A stretch of 64,000 nucleotides of DNA. Origin: an uncultured Mycobacterium sp. GTDB taxonomy: Bacteria > Actinomycetota > Actinomycetes > Mycobacteriales > Mycobacteriaceae. Below, piece by piece: positions 27,871-39,041 of the stretch. Within the stretch, counting starts at the first letter, position 1. Every line of letters begins with the position of its first letter. The stretch is from positions 79,228 through 143,227 of the forward strand of contig FLQS01000007.1 in assembly GCA_900078375.1 (NCBI GenBank). The letters run 5' to 3'. Below the pieces are notes generated by a model. It saw nothing but the letters and a program-made list of their open reading frames with translations, was not told where the DNA came from and did no database searches. The position numbers and the translations under genes were made by a program.

Positions 27871-29880
27871 ATGCGCCAGGGTCCGTTGGCAGGGCGTTAT
27901 CCGGCAGTGGCCGCCATGGTCACCCTCGCGTTGATCCCCTACCTCGCGCTGTCGGCCGCGCTCGACCCGCTGGTGCCGATCATCTCTGCGCAGCTGCACA
28001 TGACGACCCAGGCGATGGCGCTGAGCTCGGGGCTGGGCAACGCCGCCTACGCCGTCGGCACGGTGCTCGCCGTCCAATTCGCCCAACACCTCCCCCAGCG
28101 GCGCATGCTGGTCGGGTACGCCGTCGTGCTGGTCGTCGGTTCGGTCATCGCGGCGGCCGCCCCCAACGCGACGGTGTTCATCGTCGGCCACGTCCTCCAG
28201 GGACTGGCGACCAGCATGCTGCTGATCGCCGCGGCTCCACCGCTCACGATCGGGTTCCCTCGCGAGAAGCTCCGCAACACCGCGGTGATCATGAACATGT
28301 GCGTGTTCGGGGCCGTCGCCCTCGGGCCGTTCGTCGGTGGCGTGCAGGCCGAGGCGCACGCCTGGCGTCCCCTGTTCTGGGTCGTGGCGGTGATCGCCCT
28401 GTCGGCACTGATCCTGGCGGCGCTGACATTCGACGATGCGCCGCCCGCCGATCGCGACGCCCCGTGGGATCTGACGGCGATCGCCCTGGCTGCCGTGGGA
28501 TGTACGGCCGCTTTCGTGGGTGCCGCACAGCTGACGAGTCACGAGATTTCCGACCTGGCAGTGACCGGACCGATGTTCGGCGGCCTGGCCCTGATCGTGG
28601 CGCTGATCGTCTACCAGTTCCGCGCGCGCCGGCCGCTGCTGACCATCCGCACGATGATGACCAGCGCGATCCCGGTCGCGGGCGTTGGCGTCGCCCTGTT
28701 CGCCGCGGCGGCCTCGGTGGCGGCGACCGCACTGACCGCGTCGGTCTTCATGCAACACTTCAGCCCGGTCGAGGTCGGCCTGCTGTACCTGCCCGAGCTG
28801 GGCGGCGCGCTGGTCATGGCCGTGGTGTTCGGCATCGTGATTTCGCGACGGGCCATGCACTTCCTGCCGCTCGTCGGCATGGTCCTGTTGGCGGCCGGTA
28901 TCGCAGTGTTCCGGGCCTCCCTCCCCGCGAATGTGCCACTGGCGCTTGTCGGTTCCACGCTGACGGGTCTGGCATTGGGCGCCACGGTCGCGCCCGCGTT
29001 GTTCGTTGCCGGGTTCTCCCTGCAGTCCAACAGCTTGCAGCGGGTCTTCGCGATCATCGAACTGCTGCGCGCGGTCGCGGCGTTCATGGTGGCCCCGATC
29101 TTCGCCCATCTGGCCACGCGATACTCCGGTGACCTCCTCGAAGGAACCGGTGTCGCACTGTGGGTCGGGTTCGCGCTCGCGATCGGCGGAGCCGTGTTCG
29201 GCGTCGCGATCTACGCACTCAGCGGCGCGCGTCCGCAAACACCGGACCTCGACGAGTTCCTCGACGGTGACTCTCCCGCTTGGTATTCGCCGCCGCTGCT
29301 GGCGCGGCTACGCGGCCTGCCGTCGGCGTCGCCGGTCGCCGCAGATCGCACCGCGCCGGCCCCGCACCGCCATCCGGTGACCCCGACCGGGCCTGTGCTG
29401 TTCGCCTACGACGGTTCGGAACTGGCAGGCCACGCGATAACGAAAGCGGCTGAACAACTTTCACCTCGTGACGCGGTCATCGTCTGCGTGTGGCAGCCCG
29501 TCGACGTCGGGTTCACGCCATCCGACAACCAGCCATTCGACGCCGACCGGGCCAGCCAGGTACGGCTGGCCGCCGAGCGGACCGCCGCCCATGGCGCTGC
29601 GCTGGCGGACGAGGCTGGATTCCGATCGTGCAGTGTGGCGATCGAGGCGTCGCCGACGTGGAAGGGCATCGTCGAAACCGCAGACGAGCACCGGGCCAGC
29701 ATGATCGTGCTCGGCCCGCATCGCCGCAACGGCCTGCTCGGTCACCTCCAGGGAAGTGTCGCCGCCGCCGTCGTCGCCCACACCACGACCCCGGTTCTGC
29801 TGATCCCCGAGCCGGCGAGCTCGTGCTCGAGCCAGAGACCCCCGGCCCGCAATGACGCCAAGGTAGCGTCGGGGGCGTGA
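27871..29880 (+). CDS. MFS transporter fused to a universal stress (UspA) domain
   Basis: A 669-residue fusion. Residues 1-460 form a drug:H+ antiporter-like MFS transporter with about 14 membrane segments (SGLGNAAYAVGTVLAVQFAQHLPQRRMLVGYAVVL, MNMCVFGAVALGPFVGGVQAEAHAWRPLFW). After a Pro-rich linker, residues about 515-650 are a UspA domain: VLFAYDGSELAGHAI at its start and the nucleotide-binding pattern MIVLGPHRRNGLLGHLQGSVAAAVVAHTTTPVLLIP near its end. The G-x2-G-x9-G-S motif is partly altered. The ATG at 27871 is preferred over a TTG at 27847. It overlaps the methyltransferase start by 4 bases. Confidence 0.9.
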   Translation: MRQGPLAGRYPAVAAMVTLALIPYLALSAALDPLVPIISAQLHMTTQAMALSSGLGNAAYAVGTVLAVQFAQHLPQRRMLVGYAVVLVVGSVIAAAAPNATVFIVGHVLQGLATSMLLIAAAPPLTIGFPREKLRNTAVIMNMCVFGAVALGPFVGGVQAEAHAWRPLFWVVAVIALSALILAALTFDDAPPADRDAPWDLTAIALAAVGCTAAFVGAAQLTSHEISDLAVTGPMFGGLALIVALIVYQFRARRPLLTIRTMMTSAIPVAGVGVALFAAAASVAATALTASVFMQHFSPVEVGLLYLPELGGALVMAVVFGIVISRRAMHFLPLVGMVLLAAGIAVFRASLPANVPLALVGSTLTGLALGATVAPALFVAGFSLQSNSLQRVFAIIELLRAVAAFMVAPIFAHLATRYSGDLLEGTGVALWVGFALAIGGAVFGVAIYALSGARPQTPDLDEFLDGDSPAWYSPPLLARLRGLPSASPVAADRTAPAPHRHPVTPTGPVLFAYDGSELAGHAITKAAEQLSPRDAVIVCVWQPVDVGFTPSDNQPFDADRASQVRLAAERTAAHGAALADEAGFRSCSVAIEASPTWKGIVETADEHRASMIVLGPHRRNGLLGHLQGSVAAAVVAHTTTPVLLIPEPASSCSSQRPPARNDAKVASGA

Positions 29881-30527
29881 TTACTCTGCGCGATCCGAAG
29901 GTGGCCTCGGTCATCGACCGGATGTACACCGAAGCAAGCGACCAGATGGCACAGCTGCACGAACGCGGCGCGCAATTGATCAAGGCGACCACCGCGCAGG
30001 AACGCGCCGATGCGTTCAGCGACTTCTACCTGCCGGTGACCCCGGAGTCCGGCCAGTTGCTGTACACCCTGGTCCGCGCCACCCGGCCCGCACTGGTCGT
30101 GGAGTTCGGAATGTCGTTGGGGCTCTCGGCAATTCATCTGGCCAGTGCGGTACGCGACAACGGCGTCGGCCGGGTCGTGACCACCGAACTCAGCGCCGCC
30201 AAAGTCGTCGCCGCCAAGGCCAGCTTCGCCGAGGTCGGCCTCGACGATGTGATCACCGTGCTGGAGGGCGACGCACTGCAGACCCTGGCCGGTATCGAGG
30301 AGCCGGTGAACTTCGTGCTGCTCGACGGCTGGAAGGACCTCTACGTCCCGGTCATCGGATTGCTGGAGCCGAAGCTGAGCCCTGGCGCACTCGTCATCGC
30401 CGACAACACCGGCCTACCAGACGCGCAGCCCTACGTGGACTACATCCGCGACCCGGCGAACGGCTATGTGGGCGTGAGCTTCCCGGTACGGAACTCCGAC
30501 GCCATGGAGATCAGCTGCCGGGCCTGA
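29877..30527 (+). CDS. SAM-dependent O-methyltransferase
   Basis: A 216-residue class I methyltransferase of the O-methyltransferase (caffeoyl-CoA-like) type. The SAM-binding loop is VVEFGMSLGLSAIHLA (about residues 72-88), with the acidic residue in TTELSAAKV and the metal/substrate Asp in FVLLDGWKDLY and VIADNTGLPDA. The GTG start overlaps the stop of the transporter fusion by 4 bases, so a product that is methylated and exported is a reasonable idea, but the substrate is not known. Confidence 0.88.
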   Translation: MITLRDPKVASVIDRMYTEASDQMAQLHERGAQLIKATTAQERADAFSDFYLPVTPESGQLLYTLVRATRPALVVEFGMSLGLSAIHLASAVRDNGVGRVVTTELSAAKVVAAKASFAEVGLDDVITVLEGDALQTLAGIEEPVNFVLLDGWKDLYVPVIGLLEPKLSPGALVIADNTGLPDAQPYVDYIRDPANGYVGVSFPVRNSDAMEISCRA

Positions 30528-30548
30528 CGCCAGGGCCGGTGGTCCGAC

Positions 30549-32183
30549 CTAGGTGACCAGCGCCACCGAGTTGGCGCGACGCAGCTTGCCCGACGGGGTC
30601 TTCGGGATGGTGCCCGGCCCGAGGACCACGACGTTGCGCGGCCGCACGTCGACCTCGGCGACCACCTCGTGGGCCACCTCATGCTCGATGCGGCGCACCG
30701 CGGCAGGATCCTGCCAGGCGTTGGATTCGACGGCCACCGCGAACGTCTCACGGGAGTGGCCGGCATCGAGCCGCACTGCGACCGCACATCCGGGGCGCAC
30801 GCCTTCGACGCGGCCGGCGGCCCGCTCGATATCGGTCGGGTAGATGTTGCGGCCGGCCATGATGATGACGTCCTTGACGCGACCGCACACCACGACGTGA
30901 CCGTTCTCCAGCAGGTAGCCGAGGTCACCGGTGTCATACCAGCCGTGCTCGTCCTGGGCGGGCACGAAGCCGCCCATGGTGATGTAGCCCGGGGTCAGCG
31001 ATTCACCGCGAAGCTCGATGATGCCCACGCCACGCGCCGGCAGCACGTTGCCGTCCTCGTCGACGATGCGCGCCTCGAGGTCCGTCAACAGCGGGCCCAG
31101 CGTGGCCAGCCGGCGGGTGTTGCCCTTGGCGGCGGGCACCGCGCGGCGCAGAGCGGCCAGTAGATCCGCGTCGACCTCGTCGACCACCAGTCCGGCGTCA
31201 CATTCGGAGAAGGACACCGCCAAGGTGGTCTCGGCCATGCCGTAGGCCGGCAGGATCGCCGAGTCCCGCAGCCCGAACGGCTTACCCGCGTCCAGCAGAT
31301 CTTCGACATCGGCGGGCTCGACCGGCTCCGCGCCGGACAGCGCGAACCGCAGGGTGGACAGGTCGAATTCGCCGGGCTTGGCCTGGCGGCGCAGCCGCTT
31401 GGCGAACAGCGCGTACGCGAAGTTCGGCGCCGCGGTCATGGTGCCCTTGTACTTGTCGATGAGCTTGGCCCACAGCAGCGTGTCCCGCAGGAAGTCCATC
31501 GGGGTGACCTTGACCAGCTCGGCACCGAAGTACATCGGGATGGTCAGGAAGCCGACCATGCCCATGTCGTGGAAGCAGGGCAGCCAGCTGACCATGACGT
31601 CGTTGTCGATGTCGTACTTGGCGCCGATGAACATCGCCTCGGCGTTGGAGTGGATGTTGCGGTGGGTGATCACCACCGCCTTGGGCGATCCGGTCGACCC
31701 GGACGTCAGCTGCATCAGCGCGACATCGTCTTCGGAGGTCTCGACCGGGTCAATGGGCTCGGCGGCCAGCAGCGCCTCCACCGTGAGCACCTTGACGCCG
31801 CGCTCCTCGAGCACCGGCACGGCGATCAGGAAGGGGTCGGAGACGATGACGGCCTTGGCCTCGATCATGTCGATGACCATGGCGGTGTCCTTGGCCCACT
31901 GCTCCAGGTCGGTGCGCGGGGTGGGCTGGTGCAGCATCGTCAGGCTGGCGCCACGCATCCACAGCGCCTGGGCGGTCGGCGCGATCTCCACCGGGGCACC
32001 GGCCAGCACACCCACTGCATCGCCGAGGCCGATTCCCGCGGCGTCCAGGCCACCCGCGATGCGACGGGCACGTTCGTGCACCTCCCACCACGTGTGCCGC
32101 ACCGGCTCGTTCGGCTCCCCAGTGACCATGCCCTTGCTGCTGGTCAAGGCACTGTGGAACATCTTGTCGGTGAAACGGCTCAC
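30549..32183 (-). CDS. pks16: Fatty-acyl-AMP ligase / acyl-CoA synthetase (Pks16-type)
   Basis: A 544-residue AMP-forming enzyme equal in length and N-terminal sequence to Rv1013 (Pks16) as I remember it. The ATP-binding P-loop is [18 protein letters not shown], the A5 region is [16 protein letters not shown], the A7-A8 region [38 protein letters not shown], and the C-terminal Lys lies in [15 protein letters not shown]. It activates a fatty acid as acyl-AMP for a polyketide synthase or CoA. Despite its name it has no ketosynthase. The GTG at 32183 has GAGGAGG 6 bases upstream. It is downstream of ispE but separated by 379 bases. Confidence 0.93.
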   Translation of the reverse strand: MSRFTDKMFHSALTSSKGMVTGEPNEPVRHTWWEVHERARRIAGGLDAAGIGLGDAVGVLAGAPVEIAPTAQALWMRGASLTMLHQPTPRTDLEQWAKDTAMVIDMIEAKAVIVSDPFLIAVPVLEERGVKVLTVEALLAAEPIDPVETSEDDVALMQLTSGSTGSPKAVVITHRNIHSNAEAMFIGAKYDIDNDVMVSWLPCFHDMGMVGFLTIPMYFGAELVKVTPMDFLRDTLLWAKLIDKYKGTMTAAPNFAYALFAKRLRRQAKPGEFDLSTLRFALSGAEPVEPADVEDLLDAGKPFGLRDSAILPAYGMAETTLAVSFSECDAGLVVDEVDADLLAALRRAVPAAKGNTRRLATLGPLLTDLEARIVDEDGNVLPARGVGIIELRGESLTPGYITMGGFVPAQDEHGWYDTGDLGYLLENGHVVVCGRVKDVIIMAGRNIYPTDIERAAGRVEGVRPGCAVAVRLDAGHSRETFAVAVESNAWQDPAAVRRIEHEVAHEVVAEVDVRPRNVVVLGPGTIPKTPSGKLRRANSVALVT

Positions 32184-32340
32184 GACGACCTCCTCGGCAT
32201 CCGGAGCTGGCTGATCAGCGACGTTGAATTCATGCTCCACCTGCCGCAAGGCACTGCATAGACGGCACGCCAGTACGACTGGGGAGCGGTTCGGTCTCGA
32301 AATGGTGATGGAACGGAACAACAGCGGTACCGCCGGACCA

Positions 32341-32367
32341 TCGCCCGCCCCGGATCGGGGTGGGCGA
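32341..32367 (-). terminator. Strong GC-rich hairpin between ispE and pks16
   Basis: TCGCCCGCCCCG and CGGGGTGGGCGA pair over 12 positions (one mismatch) around a 3-base loop. It lies between ispE and pks16, which run the same way. It could end the rpfB-ksgA-ispE transcript or fold in a pks16 leader. The gap also holds CTTAA/TTAAG inverted arms at 32414-32430; nothing else is recognised except the repeat at 32521. Confidence 0.55.
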
Positions 32368-32520
32368 CTCGCACATATGCAGTGCCAGGCCGCTAGTCAT
32401 CACCGCCGATCATCTTAAACTTCCCTTAAGTTACTGCCAAGTTTTCGACGGTATTGAGAAGCGCGTCACAGTTTGGATCAGGGCGGGCTGGGGGTACCGC
32501 CCGGCCGAAGGCGAGGGGGA

Positions 32521-32542
32521 GAGCGCAGCGACCCGGGGATTG
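32521..32542 (+). repeat. Dispersed intergenic repeat, copy 2
   Basis: The core GAGCGCAGCGACCCGGGG followed by ATTG lies in the 379-base gap between ispE and pks16. It is preceded by a G-rich stretch (about 32488-32520) containing GGGGGTACCGCCCGGCC. See copies at 19438 and 43209. Confidence 0.6.
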
Positions 32543-32562
32543 GACAGGTGCTCGGAGGGCAC

Positions 32563-33507
32563 CTAGCTGGACACGATGCGGGCGCCGTGCACCGGGCCGC
32601 TGGCCACTCGCACGGTGCGACACACATCGGCGCCGGCCAATTCGGTACCGACGTCGACCGCCGCGGCCGCCGACTCGCACAGGAACGCGCACGTCGGGCC
32701 GGACCCAGACACGATCCCGGCCAGCGCCCCCGCCTCAGCTCCAGCCCGCAGGGTCCGGCGCAGGCCCGGGTTGAGGCTCAACGCGGCCGCCTGCAGGTCG
32801 TTGCCCAGCAGGGCGGCCAGCTCACGGGGATTCCCGCCGGCCAGTGCCCCCAGGAGCGGCTCGGGGTCGCTCAAGCGGGGCGGGTCCCCGATTTCCCGCA
32901 GCCGGTCGATCTCTTTGTAGACCGCGGCCGTCGACAAACCGCCCTGGCCGAAGGCCAGCACCCAGTGAAACGTGCTGCGGGCCAAGACCGTCGCCAGCTC
33001 CTCGCCGCGGCCGGTGCCCAGCGCCGTACCGCCGTGCAGCGCGAAGGGGACATCGCTGCCCAGTTGTGCGGCCAGCCCGTGCAGGTCGCGGCGCGGCACG
33101 CCCAGCTCCCACAGGTTGTTCATCGCCACCAGGACGGCCGCGGCGTCGGCACTGCCACCGGCCATCCCACCGGCCACCGGTATCGACTTCTCGATGGTGA
33201 TCTCGACATCCGGTGCGCGCCCGACATGCTCGGCCATCAGTTCGGCTGCCTGCCAGGCGATGTTGCGCTCATCGGCGGGCAGGTCGTCGGCGCCCTCCCC
33301 CACCACGCGCAGGGACAGGACGTCGGCGTTGCGCACCGTCACCTCGTCGACCAGTGACACGGCGTGAAAGACAGTGGCGAGTTCGTGATAGCCATCGGCA
33401 CGGCGATCACCGACCTCCAGGTACAGGTTCACCTTGCCCGGCACCCGTACCGTCACCGATCCGGTCGGCACCCATTCGGACGCGGCAGAGCCGTTGGACG
33501 GGGGCAC
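32563..33507 (-). CDS. ispE: 4-diphosphocytidyl-2-C-methyl-D-erythritol kinase
   Basis: A 314-residue GHMP-family kinase of the MEP isoprenoid pathway, phosphorylating CDP-ME. Motif 1 is [21 protein letters not shown], the ATP-binding glycine loop is [18 protein letters not shown], and motif 3 is [13 protein letters not shown]. It matches Rv1011. In M. tuberculosis it is cotranscribed with rpfB and ksgA; here a kinase gene on the opposite strand lies between ksgA and ispE, so ispE needs its own promoter. A TAGTCT -10 (33519 to 33514) sits 6 bases before the GTG. Confidence 0.96.
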   Translation of the reverse strand: MPPSNGSAASEWVPTGSVTVRVPGKVNLYLEVGDRRADGYHELATVFHAVSLVDEVTVRNADVLSLRVVGEGADDLPADERNIAWQAAELMAEHVGRAPDVEITIEKSIPVAGGMAGGSADAAAVLVAMNNLWELGVPRRDLHGLAAQLGSDVPFALHGGTALGTGRGEELATVLARSTFHWVLAFGQGGLSTAAVYKEIDRLREIGDPPRLSDPEPLLGALAGGNPRELAALLGNDLQAAALSLNPGLRRTLRAGAEAGALAGIVSGSGPTCAFLCESAAAAVDVGTELAGADVCRTVRVASGPVHGARIVSS

Positions 33508-33576
33508 CGGACGAGACTATCGCGCTGCGGACGATTCCCCGGTCGGTCACCGACCCGCGACTCTAGGGTTCCAAGC

Positions 33577-34379
33577 GTGGTACATCCCGGGCAGTCGTTC
33601 GCGGGCTATGTCGTGGAAAACCTGCTGGGCCGGGGTGGCGAGGCGGCGGTCTACCTCGCCCGCGGCGCGGGCCAGAGGCATCCGCTCGTCGCACTGAAGG
33701 TGCTCGACGAGCAGCACCGCGACCACGCCGGCACCGCCCGGCTGGCCAGGGAGTACCGCATCGCAGATCGCTTGCGGCACCGCCACATCGTGGCTGTCTA
33801 CGACCATGGTCAGCACTGGATGACGATGCAGTACGTCGACGGGGGCAACGCGACCCGATTGCCATCACTGGAGGCCAAGCTCGAAGCGCTCGGCCAGATC
33901 GCCATCGCCCTCGACCACGCCCACCACGACGGCGTCGTGCACAGCGATGTCAAGCCTGCGAATATCCTTGTGCATCAAAACTTTTCGAAAGACGGAGCGG
34001 TACTGATCGACTTCGGCGTCGCGCATGTGCTCGCCGAGGACGTCTGGCATCGCCCGACCCAGGTGGTGGCGTCGCTGCCCTATGCCGCTCCCGAGCTGCT
34101 ACAGGGCCGGCTACCCCAGGCCGCCACCGACGAATACGCCCTTGCCTGCACGGCACTGGAATTGCTCACCGGCGCACCGCCATTCACCGCTGACGATCCA
34201 TTGACTCTCGTCGATGCACACCTACACCTGCCGCCGCCGGAGCTGTCACGACAGATCCCGTGGCTGACAAGGGGATTCGATATGGTCCTGGCCAGAGCCA
34301 TCGCCAAAGACCCAGACCGGAGATACCCGTCATGCACCGAGTTGGTGCATCATCTCGCCGAAACAGTGCGCGGAAGCGC

Positions 34380-34392
<13 letters not shown>
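33577..34392 (+). CDS. Short soluble Ser/Thr protein kinase
   Basis: A 271-residue Hanks-type kinase made only of the catalytic domain. The Gly-rich loop is [12 protein letters not shown], the ATP-anchoring Lys is K41 in LVALKVL, the catalytic loop is [10 protein letters not shown] with D124 (HSD replaces HRD), the Mg-binding motif is DFGVA with D145, and the APE is AAPE. HSD rather than HRD marks a non-RD kinase, usually not regulated by activation-loop phosphorylation. There is no membrane segment or sensor domain. The GTG at 33577 lies 7 bases after TAGGGT (33564-33569), consistent with a leaderless mRNA. It is inserted between ispE and ksgA and overlaps the end of ksgA by 13 bases. Confidence 0.9.
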
Positions 34393-36433
<2,041 letters not shown>

Positions 36434-36445
36434 CTAAACGAGTAG

Positions 36446-36475
36446 AAGGGGCCACCGCAAGCAGTAAGCCCCCTT
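36446..36475 (-). promoter_or_regulatory. Leader hairpin before rpfB
   Basis: On the minus strand AAGGGGGC and GCCCCTT bracket a 15-base loop (stem GGGGC/GCCCC with an extra bulged base and an AAG/CTT base), 34 bases before the rpfB start. M. tuberculosis rpfB has a published leader RNA switch controlling the rpfB-ksgA-ispE operon, so this is a candidate equivalent. Confidence 0.5.
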
Positions 36476-36542
36476 TGATCACAAGACGGTAACGAACCGG
36501 ACCGGACCGGAGCAACTCGGCCCCGCGGCTCTCAACAGACCC

Positions 36543-37379
36543 TTAGACACCGTAGACCCGTCGCGCGGTCGCTGATGACTGCTCTGCCAGCAACTCTGCC
36601 GGCCGGTCGACGACGTCGGCCAGCGCGCGCACGGTGTAGGGCAGGCAGTAGGGCTCGTTGGGTGCCCCGCGGTAGGGATGCGGGGTCAGAAACGGGGCGT
36701 CGGTCTCCACCAGGAGTTGGTCCGGCGGAATCAATGCCGCCGCCTCCCGCAGGTCACGGGCGTTCTTGAAGCTGACGGTGCCGGACAGGCTCAGCACCCA
36801 GCCCGCGTCGACGCAGGTGCGTGCCATCTCCGGACCGGAGGAGAAGCAGTGGAAGATGACCACCTCCGGGGCGCCCTCGGCGCGCAGCACGTCGAGCACC
36901 TCGGTGTCGGCGTCCCGGTTGTGGATCATCAGCGGTTTGCCGGTCCGCTTGGCCAGGTCGATGTGCCAGGCGAAGGACTCCCGCTGAACCGAAGGTTCGG
37001 CGCACCCGTCGAGCTTGCCCGGCCAGTACAGGTCCATGCCGGTCTCGCCGACCGCCACCACCCGCGGCTGTGCGGCCAGCTGTTCCAGTTCGGCACGGGA
37101 GTCGTCGGTGAGAGCGTCGGCACGAGTCGGGTGCAGTGCGACCGCGGCGTACACCCGCGGATCCCAGCTGGCCGCCTCGGCAGCCCAGCGGGCGGCGTCA
37201 AGGTCGTCGGCGATCGTCACCGCCGCCACCACGCCGGCAGCCTGCGCGCGGTCGAGGATCGCGCGGACGTCATCGGCGTCGCGGGCACCGCAGGCATCCA
37301 GGTGCGTGTGAGCATCGATCAACGGCGTCAACGGAGGAGGTGGCGGAGGTGGCACCCTCCTCTTCCCGCGGAGACTCAC
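36543..37379 (-). CDS. tatD: TatD-family metal-dependent deoxyribonuclease
   Basis: A 278-residue TIM-barrel hydrolase equal to Rv1008c. Metal ligands are visible as DAHTHLD (about residues 22-28), the GETGMDLYWP Glu, the IHNRDADTEV His, the IFHCFSSG His and the LVETDAPFLTPHPYRGAPNEP Asp. TatD proteins are exonucleases acting on damaged DNA and RNA and are not part of Tat export. The GTG at 37379 follows a proline-run; the TAAGGT -10 lies 7 bases upstream and is shared with the divergent metG. It is 130 bases upstream of rpfB. Confidence 0.95.
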   Translation of the reverse strand: MSLRGKRRVPPPPPPPLTPLIDAHTHLDACGARDADDVRAILDRAQAAGVVAAVTIADDLDAARWAAEAASWDPRVYAAVALHPTRADALTDDSRAELEQLAAQPRVVAVGETGMDLYWPGKLDGCAEPSVQRESFAWHIDLAKRTGKPLMIHNRDADTEVLDVLRAEGAPEVVIFHCFSSGPEMARTCVDAGWVLSLSGTVSFKNARDLREAAALIPPDQLLVETDAPFLTPHPYRGAPNEPYCLPYTVRALADVVDRPAELLAEQSSATARRVYGV

Positions 37380-37386
37380 GCCCTAC

Positions 37387-37396
37387 ACCTTAGGGT
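37387..37396. promoter_or_regulatory. Back-to-back -10 elements for tatD and metG
   Basis: ACCTTAGGGT reads TAAGGT on the minus strand (37392 to 37387), 7 bases before the tatD GTG, and TAGGGT on the plus strand (37391-37396), 9 bases before the metG ATG. The hexamers share the TA pair at 37391-37392, and both fit TANNNT. Confidence 0.55.
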
Positions 37397-37405
37397 GAAC
37401 CTCAA

Positions 37406-38959
37406 ATGAGTAAGCCCCCGTACTACCTCACCACCGCGATCGCATACCCCAACGGTGCACCGCATATCGGGCACGCGTACGAGTACATCGCGACCGACGC
37501 GATCGCCCGCTTCAAGCGCCTCGACGGCTTCGATGTGCGCTACCTGACCGGCACCGACGAGCACGGCCTGAAGATGGCGCAGACGGCCGCCGCGGAGGGC
37601 ATTCCCACCGCCGAGCTGGCGCGTCGCAACTCCGATGCGTTCCAGGCGATGCAGGAGAAGTTGGGGGCATCGTTCGATCGCTTCATCCGCACCACCGACG
37701 CCGACCACATCGACGCGTCGATCGAGATCTGGAAGCGGATGGACGCCGCCGGCGACATCTATCTCGACGCGTACTCCGGCTGGTACTCGGTACGCGACGA
37801 ACGCTTCTATACCGAAGACGAGCTCGAGACGCGCGCCGACGGGAACAAGTACTCGGTCGAGACCGGCACGCCCGTGACGTGGACCGAGGAGCAGACCTAC
37901 TTCTTCCGTCTGTCGGCGTACACCGAGCGGCTGCTGGCCCTCTACAGCGCGCACCCTGAGTTCATCGCTCCCGATGTGCGCCGCAATGAAGTGGTCAGCT
38001 TCGTCTCCGGCGGGCTTCGCGACCTCTCGATCTCGCGCACCACGTTCGACTGGGGTGTGCCTGTGCCGGACCATCCCGATCACGTCATGTACGTCTGGGT
38101 GGACGCGCTGACCAACTACCTGACCGGCGCAGGCTTCCCCGACACCGACTCCGAGTCGTTCCGCAAGTACTGGCCTGCCGATCTGCACATGATCGGCAAG
38201 GACATCATCCGGTTCCACACCGTGTACTGGCCCGCGTTCCTGATGTCGGCCGGAATCGAGCTGCCGAGAAGGGTTTTCGTCCACGGCTTCCTGCTCAACA
38301 GCGGCGAGAAGATGAGCAAGTCGGTGGGAAATGTCGTCGACCCCTTCGCGCTCATCGACGCGTTCGGGCTCGACCAGGTGCGCTACTTCCTGCTGCGCGA
38401 GGTGCCGTTCGGGCAGGACGGCAGCTACAGCGAGGACGCCATCATCGGCCGGATCAACGCCGATCTCGCCAACGAGTTCGGGAACCTGGCGCAGCGCTCG
38501 CTGTCGATGGTCAACAAGAACCTCGACGCCCAGGTGCCGAAACCGGGTGAGTTCACCGACGCCGACCGCGAGCTGCTGGCGCTCGCCGACGCGTTGTTGC
38601 CCAGGGTGCGCGCGTATTTCGACGTGCCTGCGATGCATCTGGCGCTGGAGGCGATCTGGGCGATGCTCGGCGCCGCGAACCGGTACTTCTCCGCGCAGGA
38701 GCCGTGGGTGTTGCGCAAGTCCGAGGCAGCGGCCGACCAGGACCGCTTCCGCACGGTGCTGTACGTGACGCTGGAGGTGGTCCGGATCGCGGCGCTGCTG
38801 GTGCAACCGGTGATGCCGTCGTCGGCGGCCACGCTGCTGGACCTGCTGGGTCAGCCCGAGCAGGGCCGTGACTTCGGCGCTGTCGCGGTGCGCATTGCGC
38901 CGGGTACCGCGCTGCCGGCGCCGACCGGGGTCTTCCCGCGGTACCAGCCGCCCGAGTGA
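37406..38959 (+). CDS. metG: Methionyl-tRNA synthetase
   Basis: A 517-residue class I synthetase. The HIGH motif is [16 protein letters not shown] (residues 12-27) and the KMSKS loop is [16 protein letters not shown] near residue 305. The zinc-finger Cys of long MetRS forms are missing, as in the short form used by mycobacteria. The anticodon-binding helices follow at about 350-517. It equals Rv1007c. No T-box leader is present; the short upstream gap suggests a leaderless or nearly leaderless mRNA. Confidence 0.97.
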   Translation: MSKPPYYLTTAIAYPNGAPHIGHAYEYIATDAIARFKRLDGFDVRYLTGTDEHGLKMAQTAAAEGIPTAELARRNSDAFQAMQEKLGASFDRFIRTTDADHIDASIEIWKRMDAAGDIYLDAYSGWYSVRDERFYTEDELETRADGNKYSVETGTPVTWTEEQTYFFRLSAYTERLLALYSAHPEFIAPDVRRNEVVSFVSGGLRDLSISRTTFDWGVPVPDHPDHVMYVWVDALTNYLTGAGFPDTDSESFRKYWPADLHMIGKDIIRFHTVYWPAFLMSAGIELPRRVFVHGFLLNSGEKMSKSVGNVVDPFALIDAFGLDQVRYFLLREVPFGQDGSYSEDAIIGRINADLANEFGNLAQRSLSMVNKNLDAQVPKPGEFTDADRELLALADALLPRVRAYFDVPAMHLALEAIWAMLGAANRYFSAQEPWVLRKSEAAADQDRFRTVLYVTLEVVRIAALLVQPVMPSSAATLLDLLGQPEQGRDFGAVAVRIAPGTALPAPTGVFPRYQPPE

Positions 38960-38973
38960 GCTGCGTCACGTAG

Positions 38974-39000
38974 CGTCACATTCACCCGGACGGTGGTGTC
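38974..39000 (+). promoter_or_regulatory. Candidate ECF41-type promoter
   Basis: CGTCACA (38974-38980) and TGTC (38997-39000) are separated by exactly 16 bases. The published ECF41 consensus as I recall it is TGTCACA, 16 bases, CGTC; each half here differs at one position. It lies 41 bases before the oxidoreductase gene that is cotranscribed with an ECF41 sigma factor. Confidence 0.55.
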
Positions 39001-39041
39001 TCGAGGTCAGCACGCTCAAGCGACCTCAAAGGAGAGATGTG

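Noticed and set aside
27820..29238. A 472-residue minus-strand frame opposite the MFS-UspA gene
   Set aside because: Composition of a shadow frame (His, Gln, Arg, Asp), no membrane or domain signal.
37380..37405. T-box leader before metG
   Set aside because: Only 26 bases separate the two start codons, far too short for a T-box.
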